From positions 1-41,991 of the forward strand of contig CAMVEB010000034.1 in assembly GCA_947166385.1 (NCBI GenBank): DNA of 41,991 nucleotides, read 5' to 3'. The first letter of the stretch is position 1, and every line of letters starts with the position of its first letter. A model generated the notes under the pieces. The model worked only from the letters and a program-made list of their open reading frames with translations, was not told the origin of the DNA and did not search any database. This stretch comes from an uncultured Clostridia bacterium (GTDB lineage Bacteria; Bacillota; Clostridia; Christensenellales; Aristaeellaceae). The translations under genes were made by a program, and so were the position numbers. Positions 25,201-32,969 of the stretch are shown piece by piece.

Positions 25201-25670
25201 CCCGGATTGAGGCCAACATCGATCCGCTGACGGGCATCAAGAACCGGCATGCCTATCTGCTGGCGGAGGAACGGCTGAACGCTCAGATCGGGGAAAATCC
25301 GGAGACGGAGTTCGCCATCGTGATCCTGGACGTCAACGATCTGAAGCGGGTGAACGATCTGGACGGGCACCAGGCGGGAGACCAGTACCTGAAGGATGCC
25401 TGCCGGGCGGTGTGCAAGACTTTCAAGCACAGCCCCGTGTTCCGCGTCGGCGGGGATGAGTTCGCTGTCATTGCCCAGGGCGAGGATTACTCCTGCATGG
25501 ACGAACTGATGCGGCAGATGAAGGACCGGAACGAGGAAGCGCTGCGGACCGGCGGCATCGTGATCGCCTGCGGCATGGCAAGGCGGGAGAACGATCCCGC
25601 CGTGGCACCGGTGTTTGAGCGGGCGGACCAGCAGATGTATGAGAACAAGAGCGACCTGAAGAACGGATAA
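22266..25670 (+). CDS. Diguanylate cyclase with two periplasmic-binding-protein sensors and PAS modules
   Basis: The protein has 1134 residues. A signal peptide/anchor (ILAFLACLVMAGCLLL) leads into two SBP_bac_3-like domains, about 36-270 (VVRVGWFDSSFNYWDQFG; LMDGEIDLLSDVSYKEERAE) and 275-505 (VRIGYVEDFYPFC; MKAGEVDCVFPVYL). One transmembrane helix follows at about 516-538. Inside are a PAS domain (DNLPGRNFAKDAESGVYLA), two further PAS-like modules marked by YVYPEDREAV and FAHPEDLNRF, and a GGDEF domain with DPLTGIKNRH and the intact motif at 1062-1066 (FRVGGDEFAV); no RxxD inhibitory site precedes it. SBP_bac_3 domains usually bind amino acids, so this is a predicted membrane cyclase that turns on or off with an external small molecule. 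GAGGGAGG supports the start. A kinase with the same PAS block follows after 14 bases. Confidence 0.9.
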   Translation: MPARKSEKMKRILAFLACLVMAGCLLLPMATRAQEAEQKVVRVGWFDSSFNYWDQFGRRGGIDYEYQQKISAYTGWTYEYVEDSWPNLLQRLMDGEIDLLSDVSYKEERAEFIAYPNLPMGTESYYIYIDENNREITAGNLASFNGKRIGVNKGSVQEGFLKEWAEKNGAEIEIVPLTTEEDESNEMVTRGQLDGFTSIYSINSKQHVVPVCRVGGSDYFYAVNKNRPDLLAELNIALSSIRDEDPYFIERLSEERLITNRTDAYLTVAQTDWIKAHETVRIGYVEDFYPFCKKDEKTGELTGALRDFLAHAENNLKDSDGQFEAIPYASAGAAMEAMKAGEVDCVFPVYLNAYDADQAGVRLTNPAMKTGINTVMRESDSQSVSRESQMVMAVAAGDPNIDTFIMAYYPECRRVVFPDGAACYEAVARETADCAFISNYRVSAEDETLRQYKLYSVPTGEHIPFSFAVSRADQDLYFLMNKLVLMTKSEDMDSALASYMIVSQEVTLMQFLRDHWLAVIGVLSAVFAVIIVLLLQRMKAQRKAHEQERLLEEAAQVAELKQTITSLLDNLPGRNFAKDAESGVYLACNQAFAEYANRKDPSDVIGHTDAELFDAETAKRFTDDDRTALSMDEPLIFFEEIPDDAGNREQRKITKLKYTDANGRLCVLGVSVDVTDSFRIRRSDAVTKESYQKARSAGVIYTHIAQALARGYTNLYYINLMTEEFIEYRTDEEGGSLDEVRHGWHFFEGCQEETDQYVYPEDREAVKMALDRKTLEKALEQNNTFMMTYRLIGENGPSYVNMKVTRMRDDDRYIILGVTDIDEQVKQRKAAMRMSEEQIAYTRLSALAGEYLCIYVVAPETGRYREFSATSGYEVSFAQAKEGLDFFATTRKAAQTFAHPEDLNRFLSVFTRENVLAEIEHNGIFTVSYRLMTDGKARYVQLKAAMVEEKDGKRLIIGINDIDAQVRQEESYVHHLAKARIEANIDPLTGIKNRHAYLLAEERLNAQIGENPETEFAIVILDVNDLKRVNDLDGHQAGDQYLKDACRAVCKTFKHSPVFRVGGDEFAVIAQGEDYSCMDELMRQMKDRNEEALRTGGIVIACGMARRENDPAVAPVFERADQQMYENKSDLKNG

Positions 25671-25684
25671 AAAGGGAAAGAAGT

Positions 25685-28600
25685 ATGTATTATTCCGCGA
25701 TAGGCGTCCTGGCTGTCCTGATCCTTTTCATCGTCAACTGGGATATTCTGCGCCATCCCAGGACTTCCTTTAACAAACCGGCCTGGAACATGTACAGGCG
25801 GTTTCTGCTGGCTGTCCTGGCATATTATCTGACGGATATCCTGTGGGGGATGCTGGAAGCGTGGAAGCTGACGGTTCCGCTGTTTGCCGATACCACCGTG
25901 TATTATATCACGATGGCGGCGGGAATCGTGTTCTGGGCGGAGTTCACGGTGATATACCTGGAAGAAAAGAACGGATTCGGACGGGTTCTGGTGTATGCCG
26001 GACGGGTGCTGGCGGGAATGATTTCCATTCTGGCCATTGCCAATATTTTTGTGCCGATCCTGTTTACCGTGGACGCGGATTGCGTATATATCGCTCTTCC
26101 GGCCCGGTATGTCATGCTGGGCTTGCAGATCCTGATACTGCTCTCAATTTCGGTTTACGCTTTCTCCGCGGTGATCCGGCCGGGCACCATGCCGGTAAAA
26201 CGCGTGCGCTACCGGATTCTGGGTTCCTTCGGGATCATCATGTCGATATTCCTGATCATGCAGCTGTGGTTTCCTTATCTGCCGCTTTACGCGATCGCGT
26301 ACATGCTGGCCACCAGCATGCTGCATTCCTTCGTCGTCAATGATGAAAAGGAAGAATACAAGCGAGAGCTGGAGGAAGCGGAGAAAACCACCAGATTGCA
26401 GCGGACTGTCATCTCTCTGCTGGACAATATGCCCGGTCTGACCTTCACGAAGGACGCGAAGACAGGCGTATACCTGGCGTGCAATCAGGCATTCGCTGAA
26501 TACGCGAACAAAGAAACCCCGGCCGGGGTGACCGGGCTCACCGACGCGGAAATCTTTGACCCGGAGACGGCAGCGCATTTCGCGGAGGATGACAAAATTG
26601 CCCTTTCCATCAGCAAACCCTACATCTTCTTCGAGGATGTGCCGGACGCGGCCGGAAATCAGCACCAGTTCCAGACAACCAAGCTGAAATACACGGATGC
26701 CTCCGGGAGACTCTGCGTGCTCGGCATGTGCCAGGATATGACGGATATGGTGCGCGTCCAGCATGAGAACGCCATGACGAAGGAAGCCTATGAGAGCGCT
26801 GTCAGCTCAGGCCTCATGTACACCCATATCGCCCAGACGCTGGCCCGTGATTATACCGACATGTTCCATATCAATACGGACACGGAGGAATATATCGAGT
26901 ACCGCAGGGACAGCAAAGGCTCCGCACTTTCCGAAACGCGGCGCGGCTGGCATTTCTTCAGCGACTGCGTCGCGGAACTGGCGGAGAACGTATACCCGGA
27001 AGACCGGGAGGCTTTCCGCCGGGCATTGAACCGCAAGACGCTGATCAAAGCGCTGGGCATCAGAAGTACGTTCGTCATGACCTACCGCCAGATGGACGGG
27101 AACCATCCGATCTATGTCAGCCTGAAAGCTTCCCGGATGGAGAACGACGAGCATTTCGTCATCCTGGGCATCACCAATGTTGACGCGGAAATGCGTGACG
27201 CGGTGTCCAAGAGCGAAGCCCTGGCGGAGGCACTGGCCTCGGCGGAGCAGGCGAACAAGGCCCGGTCTTCATTCCTGGCCAGCATGAGCCATGAGATTCG
27301 CACGCCAATGAACGCGATTATCGGGCTGGACACGCTGGCGCTGAAGAAAGGGGATCTGGACGCCTGAACCCGCGAATACCTGGAAAAGATCGGCGACAGC
27401 GCCCGGCACCTGCTGAGCCTGATCAACGATATCCTGGATATGAGCCATATCGAGTCCGGTCATATCGCGCTGCAGCAGGATGCGTTTTCTCTGCGCAGCA
27501 TGCTGGAGGAGATCGGCAGCCGGATCCGGCAACAGTGCGGGGAAAAGGGACTGGCCTATGAATGCCGGATATCCGATCAGGTTCCGGATTCGTATATCGG
27601 GGACGAGGGGAAGCTCCGGACGGTACTGACCAACATTCTGGGGAATGCCGTCAAGTTCACCGAGGCCGGCGGCATTGAGATGACGGTGGAGCAGGCGGCT
27701 TCCTTCGAGGATCGGGCCACGCTGCGCTTCCATGTCCGGGATACCGGCATCGGCATGGACCCGGAATTCATTCCCCGGGTGTTTGACGCCTTCGCGCAGG
27801 AAGATTCGGGCACAAAGACCCGCTTCGGCGGCACGGGACTGGGCCTGGCCATCACAAAGCGGATCGTGGAAATCATGAACGGGTCTGTCAGCGTTGAATC
27901 CGAAAAGGGCGCCGGAACGACCTTTACCGTGACGGTGACGCTGCGGACCGGCGGAGCACAGGAAGCGGACCTGGATGCTCAGCTTGATCCCGGGGCGCTG
28001 CGCGTACTGGTCGTGGATGACGAACCGATCGACGCGGAGCACGCCCGGGCGGTGCTGGAAGAGGTCGGGATCCAGGCGGATATCTGCACCAGCGGGCAGG
28101 AAGCCCTGCGCGTGATGGAAGAGCGGCATGAGAAGCATCAGCCGTACAACCTCGTGCTGATGGACTGGAACATGCCGGGAATGAACGGCCTGGAGACGTC
28201 GGAAGAGATCCGGCGGCGGTTTGAAAACGAGAGCACTGTTGTCGTGCTGACAGCGTATGATCAGAGCGATATCGGGGAGGAAGCCCGCCGTATCGGCGTG
28301 GACAGCTTCCTGACGAAACCGCTGATTGCCCAGAATGTCCTCGCTGAAATTGGGCGGATCGCGCGGCGGAGCGGCCTGCTCCGGGAAACGAAGCGGGCGA
28401 ACCTGGCCGGACGCCGGATCCTGCTGGCGGAAGACCTGATGAGCAACGCGGAGATCATGACGGATATCCTTGAGATGGAAAATATTCAGACGGATCATGC
28501 CGCAAACGGCCGGATGGCTGTGGAGCTGTTCCGCAACAGCGTGCCGGGAACCTACGCGGCGATTCTGATGGATGTCCGCATGCCGGAAATGGACGGGCTG

Positions 28601-28807
28601 GAAGCGACGGCGGCGATCCGGGCGATGGACAGGGAGGACGCAAAACGCATCCCGATCATCGCACTGACCGCGAATGCCTTTGAAGAGGATGTGCAGCACT
28701 CCCTGCAGGCCGGGATGAACGCGCACCTGAGTAAGCCCGTGAAATCGGATAAGCTGATCCGCGTTCTGGGCGAGCTGGTTTATCAGGCGGAGGAAGGGCG
28801 GGAATGA
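25685..28807 (+). pseudogene. 7-TM PAS hybrid histidine kinase, interrupted by an in-frame TGA
   Basis: Reading through one TGA gives a 1040-codon protein. Seven or so transmembrane helices lie in residues 1-215; a PAS domain (about 245-360) and a second PAS-like module (365-500) are near copies of those in the preceding cyclase; HisKA has His536 (SMSHEIRTPMNAI); HATPase motifs are FHVRDTGIGM and GGTGLGLAI; two receivers carry Asp827 (LMDWNMPGMNG) and Asp963 (LMDVRMPEMDG). Codon 561 (27365-27367) is TGA, 25 codons after the catalytic histidine and inside the dimerisation helices. The paralog at 33797-36772 has Gln there (QPQTREQLEKIG against DA-stop-TREYLEKIG). CGA to TGA would be one transition. 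As written, a 560-residue sensor with a lone histidine is made, and the ATP-binding and receiver part could only come from reinitiation, for instance at the ATG at 27440. Nothing else is damaged, so the lesion is recent, a sequencing error, or is read through. Confidence 0.8.
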
Positions 28808-28866
28808 CTGCGCATGGAAGCTGCGCCTATCTTCCGAGAGTGCGGACGGTATCCGGCGGTGACCGA

Positions 28867-28895
28867 TTGACGATCCTTCTTCGGGGTGGTATGAT
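28867..28895 (+). promoter_or_regulatory. Promoter of the PspC gene
   Basis: TTGACG (28867-28872), 17-base spacer, TATGAT (28890-28895), about 30 bases before the start. Confidence 0.7.
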
Positions 28896-28925
28896 TCCCC
28901 GGTAAAAGCGTAAGGAGGGATTCCC

Positions 28926-29096
28926 ATGGAGAAGAAGCTGCACAGAAGCAAGACAGACAGGATGATCGCCGGCGTCTGCGGCGGCGTTGCAGAGTATCTC
29001 GGCATCAGTTCGACACTGGTCAGAATTCTGACGGTTCTGTCCGGCATCGGGATTATTGCCTACCTGATCATCGCGATTCTGATTCCTGATGAATAA
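28926..29096 (+). CDS. pspC: PspC domain membrane protein
   Basis: The protein has 56 residues, the usual size of stand-alone PspC proteins in Bacillota. 'KLHRSKTDRMIAGVCGGVAE' and 'YLGISSTLVRILTVLS' are the diagnostic PspC pattern, followed by one hydrophobic helix (GIIAYLIIAILIP). In enterobacteria PspC senses envelope stress; in short Gram-positive versions the role is a small membrane protein often tied to envelope stress. AAGGAGGG lies 6 bases before the ATG, a good promoter precedes it and a strong terminator follows, so it is transcribed alone. Confidence 0.9.
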   Translation: MEKKLHRSKTDRMIAGVCGGVAEYLGISSTLVRILTVLSGIGIIAYLIIAILIPDE

Positions 29097-29119
29097 TCCC
29101 GGGAGTATCCATATGCAAG

Positions 29120-29158
29120 AAACATCCGCTGGTTTGAACTGGCGGATGTTTGCTTTTT
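29120..29158 (+). terminator. Terminator of the PspC gene
   Basis: A 10-base perfect stem (AAACATCCGC at 29120-29129 with GCGGATGTTT at 29142-29151), then GCTTTTTT. The minus side has no T run, so it acts on the plus strand only. Confidence 0.8.
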
Positions 29159-29182
29159 TCTCCGGTTATTCTTCCTGGCAGA

Positions 29183-30199
29183 TCAGACGTAAAACGAGGC
29201 AGAAAAGTTCTGTGAAAAATTGCCCAGCACCCGGGCCGGAGTGACAGATTGCGCCTCTTCATCCGTCAGCCGTTTCTGGGACGGATGTCGGGTGGACTGA
29301 TCCGCCCGGGCTCCGGCGGTGCGCCATTCCCCGCAGCGGTCGGTGACCACCCGGTCTTCATCCCAGTCACGGAAGCCCTCCAGAGCGACATGCTCATCCA
29401 TCTCACATGCCAGGAAAAGCGTCCGGGCATATTTCCGCCAGGGACGGCCCAGAAATCCCTGACCCGGTTCACATGCCCCGGTCAGGAAGCAGCGATGGAA
29501 GACAAAGCCGAAGGGCTGATCCCGGTGGGTATTCGCGGCGGTATAGAAACCGCCGCGTTCATTCATAAACAGGGTGCAGCGCTCAAACCAGCAGCGGTAG
29601 CAGCCGAATATGAAATCCACATCCCCCTGAATATAGCAATCCTCAAAATACTGGCGGCTGGAGGTCAGCGGACCGTTCTGCACCAGGGGATAGCATTCCG
29701 CGCAGCCCTGCCGGCTGCCGATATCCGCCGTCACGTCCGGGGTGCGGAGCGGCCCGCAGAAGAGCGTATCCTGATGGGCGATCAGCCGGCAGCCGCGCCA
29801 GATGCCGCAGTCTCCGGCGGCGTATACGGCGACGGCCTGGCCGACGATCCGTCCATCCCCAGCATCGTTGCAGACGGTCAGGTTTTCCACTTCAATTTCC
29901 CGGCCGGTCGTCATCAGGGTGGCGGACAGGAAGGTGGTCTTCTCCGTGCCGTCCGGATGCAGATCCTTTGCGCAGGCATTCCAGACCAGGATGGTATTCT
30001 CCGCGTCCTCTCCGACGAGGTGGACGCGGTTCCGGTGGATTACCACCTTTTCCCGGTATTCCCCGGCGCGGACCAGGATCCGGGAAGGCTCCGGCCCGGG
30101 ATTTTCCGGAAGGGCGTCCACAGCAGCCTGGATGCTGGTGAAGTCTCCGCTTCCGTCCTGAGCGACCACAATCGTGGATAACCTGTTTTTGCTTTCCAT
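29183..30199 (-). CDS. Pectinesterase (carbohydrate esterase family 8)
   Basis: The protein has 338 residues. It removes methyl groups from pectin or oligogalacturonates. The beta-helix pattern 'VAQDGSGDFTSIQAAVDALP' is the family's N-terminal signature, with 'LIAHQDTLFC' (oxyanion Gln and first Asp), 'GDVDFIFG' (nucleophile Asp) and 'FLGRPWRKYA' (Arg and Trp) as catalytic blocks. It lacks a signal peptide, so it is cytoplasmic and probably acts on short methylated oligomers after uptake, a plan known in gut pectin users. GGAGGG lies 8 bases before the ATG. The promoter is at 30235-30263. No other pectin gene is nearby, but a decayed copy of a similar 3' end lies at about 31036. Confidence 0.92.
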   Translation of the reverse strand: MESKNRLSTIVVAQDGSGDFTSIQAAVDALPENPGPEPSRILVRAGEYREKVVIHRNRVHLVGEDAENTILVWNACAKDLHPDGTEKTTFLSATLMTTGREIEVENLTVCNDAGDGRIVGQAVAVYAAGDCGIWRGCRLIAHQDTLFCGPLRTPDVTADIGSRQGCAECYPLVQNGPLTSSRQYFEDCYIQGDVDFIFGCYRCWFERCTLFMNERGGFYTAANTHRDQPFGFVFHRCFLTGACEPGQGFLGRPWRKYARTLFLACEMDEHVALEGFRDWDEDRVVTDRCGEWRTAGARADQSTRHPSQKRLTDEEAQSVTPARVLGNFSQNFSASFYV

Positions 30200-30234
30200 C
30201 CTGATGTCCCTCCGGGGTTTTCATGAATTGCTTT

Positions 30235-30263
30235 ATTATAGCTGATCTACAGGTTTTCTTCAA
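30235..30263 (-). promoter_or_regulatory. Promoter of the pectinesterase gene
   Basis: On the minus strand: TTGAAG (30258-30263), 17-base spacer, TATAAT (30235-30240), about 35 bases before the start at 30199. Confidence 0.65.
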
Positions 30264-30317
30264 ACTCTCTTCGTTGCATCCGCTGATGGAAACGCTTCTT
30301 TTCATTTGCCGCGGAGA

Positions 30318-30953
30318 TTATTCACTGACTCCGAAGGAAGAAGCCTCCACGATTTCCTGCGCATCCAGCAGGCCATAGTTGATTTCCAGTCCGTCATACA
30401 GAAGGGCAGTCCGGTTTGCTCCCTGCCAGAAAACGCTCCGCTCGTCCCCGTTGACCTGGTCCGGTTTTCCGAAAGCTTTTTCCAGTTCCGGCCGGAGATC
30501 ATCCCTGTTGACCATGAAGCTGACCAGCACATTCACCAGCTTTTCCGTATTGCCGTCGAGGGCAAAAACCAGATCGATATGATGGACATCAATCCCCATC
30601 CAGAGCTGAGCCACCATGTCGGACATCAGAGTTACACTTTCCACATTGTCACCGTGGTCTCCGCGCTCAATGATATAAAATCCATCCTCTTCCGCATAGT
30701 GGGAGTAGCGGCCTGTGATCATGCGCATTCTGGAATTCGTTTTTGACATGGACAGGCGCTTCTCCGTCTGTTCAAAACGACCGACGCCTTCCTCATTGAT
30801 CAGCCCGTTTGCCTTCAGGAGGAGGCAGACAGTTGCCATATCGGATCCCCAGGGGATCCCGAGAAAACGGATTTCCTCCTCCGTTTCCGCTCCGGCCGGA
30901 ATGCAGCCGATCATCAAAAGCAGTGCCAGGATCCATCCCATTAACCTTTTCAT
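30318..30953 (-). CDS. Small exported protein of unknown function
   Basis: The protein has 211 residues from the ATG at 30953, which has GGGAGG 9 bases upstream; the ATG at 30962 touches that site. A signal peptide (KRLMGWILALLLMIGCIPAG) could be cut by signal peptidase I at AGA-E or, with an imperfect lipobox, at Cys18. The mature part starts IRFLGIPWGSDMATVCLLLK, a pattern seen in small exported proteins that compare a short conserved 'G(I/V)PWG' start with a later 'LEKAFGKPDQV' and 'FWQGANRTALLYDG'. I recognise no enzyme and no catalytic motif. It is separated from the pectinesterase by about 120 bases that hold that gene's promoter, so it is a separate unit. Confidence 0.7.
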   Translation of the reverse strand: MKRLMGWILALLLMIGCIPAGAETEEEIRFLGIPWGSDMATVCLLLKANGLINEEGVGRFEQTEKRLSMSKTNSRMRMITGRYSHYAEEDGFYIIERGDHGDNVESVTLMSDMVAQLWMGIDVHHIDLVFALDGNTEKLVNVLVSFMVNRDDLRPELEKAFGKPDQVNGDERSVFWQGANRTALLYDGLEINYGLLDAQEIVEASSFGVSE

Positions 30954-31035
30954 CTGATTCATCCTCCCTGATGCGGTTATCCGCTGTTGTTTGGTGCTTT
31001 TTTCGGAAGTTACCTGTTTTCCCCTTCCTGTCAGA

Positions 31036-31077
31036 TCAGACGCACGACACGGCGGAAAAGTTCCATGAAAAATCGTT
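31036..31077 (-). pseudogene. Possible remnant of a pectinesterase 3' end
   Basis: The 42 bases from 31036, including a stop codon, align without gaps to the last 14 codons of the pectinesterase (from 29183) at 31 of 42 positions; another 8 of 9 match beyond the stop. In the matching frame it reads NDFSWNFSAVSCV-stop against GNFSQNFSASFYV-stop. No longer coding frame of the family is preserved around it. The surrounding stretch 30954-31151 holds no gene I can support. Confidence 0.35.
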
Positions 31078-31151
31078 TGACGAGAGTGCTTTTTTCGGTG
31101 CTGTCCGGTTCTGTGAAAGATGAAACTTCGTTTAAACACGGATGCTATGGA

Positions 31152-31355
31152 CTACCTGAAGTCGAATAAGGCAATAAGAGTATCTGAAATATCAAGATAA
31201 TCACTGAGAAGTAAGCATCCTAATTTTGTAAATCTTCTCACATTCAGATCCACATGCCGTACATGTTCGCAGGCGATCAATCCCTTGATCTCTCCCGATG
31301 CGGAGGAAATACAAATCGGGAGATGAACTGCGCTCGGAGCATTACCACACCTCAT
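31152..31355 (-). pseudogene. N-terminally truncated MazF-like toxin
   Basis: An ORF of 67 residues begins inside the last codons of the MazE gene. 'LPICISSASGEIKGLIACEHVRHVDLNVR' (seen in two parts) fits the second half of PemK/MazF endoribonucleases, where the usual pattern is G-(V/I)-(I/V)-L-x-(E/D)-Q-(V/I)-R-x-(I/L)-D. The first half, with the catalytic 'GDIxWVDFDP...GSEQxGxRP' region, is missing; family members have about 110-120 residues. It probably lost about 45-50 codons by an internal deletion just after the start, leaving the antitoxin gene intact. It should not cleave RNA. Confidence 0.6.
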
Positions 31356-31584
31356 TCCCCTGAGGTTCGCCCCAGTCCAGTTCTCCGATTCCGCTCAGTT
31401 CGCATCCGGATTCCTGAATGCGTTCTTCCAGGGCTTTATGACGAAAGGAAGGATATAAAACGATCTTTCCCTTTTCTACTTTTACCGTCAGCGTATCGTT
31501 TACCGCAACTCCTGCTTCCTGCAAAACAGCCTTCGGAAAAGGGATTCCCTGGCTGTTTCCCAACTCTTTTATCTGCACTTCCAT
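31342..31584 (-). CDS. mazE: MazE-like AbrB-fold antitoxin
   Basis: The protein has 80 residues. The N-terminal swapped-hairpin pattern 'VQIKELGNSQGIPFPKAVLQ' and 'DTLTVKVEKGKIVLYP' are typical of AbrB/MazE DNA-binding domains. The acidic C-terminus ending GELDWGEPQGNEVW is the part that normally covers the toxin. The two genes overlap by 14 bases as in intact MazEF pairs, but the toxin is truncated. It likely still binds its own promoter (31618-31646). The GGAGAG site lies 9 bases before the ATG. The DNA here is more AT-rich than its neighbours, which suggests transfer. Confidence 0.8.
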   Translation of the reverse strand: MEVQIKELGNSQGIPFPKAVLQEAGVAVNDTLTVKVEKGKIVLYPSFRHKALEERIQESGCELSGIGELDWGEPQGNEVW

Positions 31585-31617
31585 TTGCGGACGCTCTCCT
31601 TGCTAATGTATATAAAT

Positions 31618-31646
31618 AGGATATCCGGCACGTACTCGAATGTCAA
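31618..31646 (-). promoter_or_regulatory. Promoter of the mazE-mazF remnant
   Basis: On the minus strand: perfect TTGACA (31641-31646), 17-base spacer, TATCCT (31618-31623). Autorepression by MazE is expected for the family. Confidence 0.6.
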
Positions 31647-31665
31647 GAAACTGAAACGCAACTCA

Positions 31666-31695
31666 TGGACATTTCCCATGAAATCATGCTATATT
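31666..31695 (+). promoter_or_regulatory. Promoter of the serine ammonia-lyase gene
   Basis: TGGACA (31666-31671), 18-base spacer, TATATT (31690-31695), about 25 bases before the start. CATGG-7 bases-CCATG overlaps the -35 box and could be an operator. Confidence 0.5.
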
Positions 31696-31721
31696 GTTCA
31701 TGAGCACAATCCGGAGGTGCA

Positions 31722-32969
31722 GTGGAAGTGAAAAGCATTCGAAGCGTTTATAAAATCGGACACGGACCGTCCAGTTCCCATACCGTCGGTCCCTATAACG
31801 CCGCCATCCGTTTCGGCCGGAGGCATCCGGAAGCCGATGCCTTCCGAGTGACCCTTTACGGATCCCTGGCTTTTACCGGCGCCGGACACGGCACAGGCAA
31901 AGCCATCCGGTCCGGACTGCCCGGCGCCGAGATCATCACTGACACGGAGACAAAGGATCTTCCTCATCCGAACACCATGCTGTTTACCGCCCTGAAGGAG
32001 GGCCGGGAACTGGAAAGCATCCGGGTCTTCTCTGTCGGCGGCGGATCCGTCCGCTTTGAAAACGAACCGGATGACGAGGAAAAGGAAGTTTATCCGGAAA
32101 AGAACCTGACGGAAATCCTCGAAGCCTGCCGCGCTGAGGGCAGGACGCTGGCGGAATGGATCCGCGCCCGGGAAGGAGACGGCCTGCGGGAGTATCTGAC
32201 CGCTGTCTGGCACGCGATGTGCGACGCCGTGGAGCGCGGCATCCGGGCTGACGGGATTCTTCCCGGGGGACTGAACCTGAACCGGAAGGCCAAAATCCTC
32301 TTTGAAAAGCGCTGCTACAATGAGAGCGCGGATGTGACCATGAACCGGCTGATCGCTGCCTATGCCTATGCGGTCAGCGAAGAAAACGCCAGCGAGAACA
32401 TCGTCGTCACAGCTCCGACCTGCGGAAGCTGCGGCGTGCTCCCTGCCGTATTCTATTACATGCAGAGGGACCGGGGATTCCCGGAGGAGGAAATCCTGGA
32501 CGCGCTGGCGGTCGCCGCGCTGATCGGCAATGTGATCCGGACCAACGCCAGCATCTCGGGCGCCGAATGCGGCTGCCAGGCGGAGATCGGCAGCGCGTGT
32601 TCCATGGCCGCGGCCGGGCTGGCCGCGCTGTACAGGCTGAACCTGGAACAGATCGAATACGCCGCCGAGATTGCGATGGAACACCATCTGGGACTCACCT
32701 GTGATCCGGTGGACGGGCTGGTGCAGATCCCCTGCATCGAGCGGAACGCGGTGGCGGCCATGCGTGCCATCAGCGCGGTGAATCTGTCCCGGTTTCTGTA
32801 TGAGACCCGGAAGATTTCCTTTGACCTGGTGATTGATACGATGTACCAGACCGGGAAGGACATGAGCGACAGGTACCGGGAAACCTCCCACGGCGGCCTC
32901 GCCCAGATGTACCGGCTCCCGTGCGGGGAGACGGAATCATGCCCGACAGGAGAGATAGCGGAGCAATGA
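31722..32969 (+). CDS. sdaA: Iron-sulfur L-serine ammonia-lyase (single chain)
   Basis: The protein has 415 residues. It deaminates L-serine to pyruvate and ammonia with a [4Fe-4S] cluster. The N-terminal domain begins 'SIRSVYKIGHGPSSSHTVGP', the hallmark of the beta domain, and the alpha domain carries the cluster cysteines in 'APTCGSCGVLPAV' and 'GAECGCQAEIGSA', with another in 'LTCDPVDGLVQIPC'. Both domains are in one chain, as in SdaA of enterobacteria, rather than the two-subunit SdaAA/SdaAB of many Clostridia. The start is probably GTG at 31722 (GGAGG 4 bases upstream) but GTG at 31728 has better spacing. Its stop overlaps the next gene by ATGA. It heads a run with a small membrane protein, an HPt protein and a permease-kinase. 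Confidence 0.93.
   Translation: MEVKSIRSVYKIGHGPSSSHTVGPYNAAIRFGRRHPEADAFRVTLYGSLAFTGAGHGTGKAIRSGLPGAEIITDTETKDLPHPNTMLFTALKEGRELESIRVFSVGGGSVRFENEPDDEEKEVYPEKNLTEILEACRAEGRTLAEWIRAREGDGLREYLTAVWHAMCDAVERGIRADGILPGGLNLNRKAKILFEKRCYNESADVTMNRLIAAYAYAVSEENASENIVVTAPTCGSCGVLPAVFYYMQRDRGFPEEEILDALAVAALIGNVIRTNASISGAECGCQAEIGSACSMAAAGLAALYRLNLEQIEYAAEIAMEHHLGLTCDPVDGLVQIPCIERNAVAAMRAISAVNLSRFLYETRKISFDLVIDTMYQTGKDMSDRYRETSHGGLAQMYRLPCGETESCPTGEIAEQ

Noticed and set aside
27365..27367. TGA as tryptophan, glycine or selenocysteine
   Set aside because: Many intact genes here end in TGA (for example at 8250, 10996 and 32969), the paralog has Gln at the site, and no local hairpin of the bacterial SECIS type was evident.
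30954..31139. Longer N-terminus for the 211-residue exported protein
   Set aside because: The extension puts a basic, unstructured stretch before a clear signal peptide and ignores the GGGAGG site at 30963-30968.
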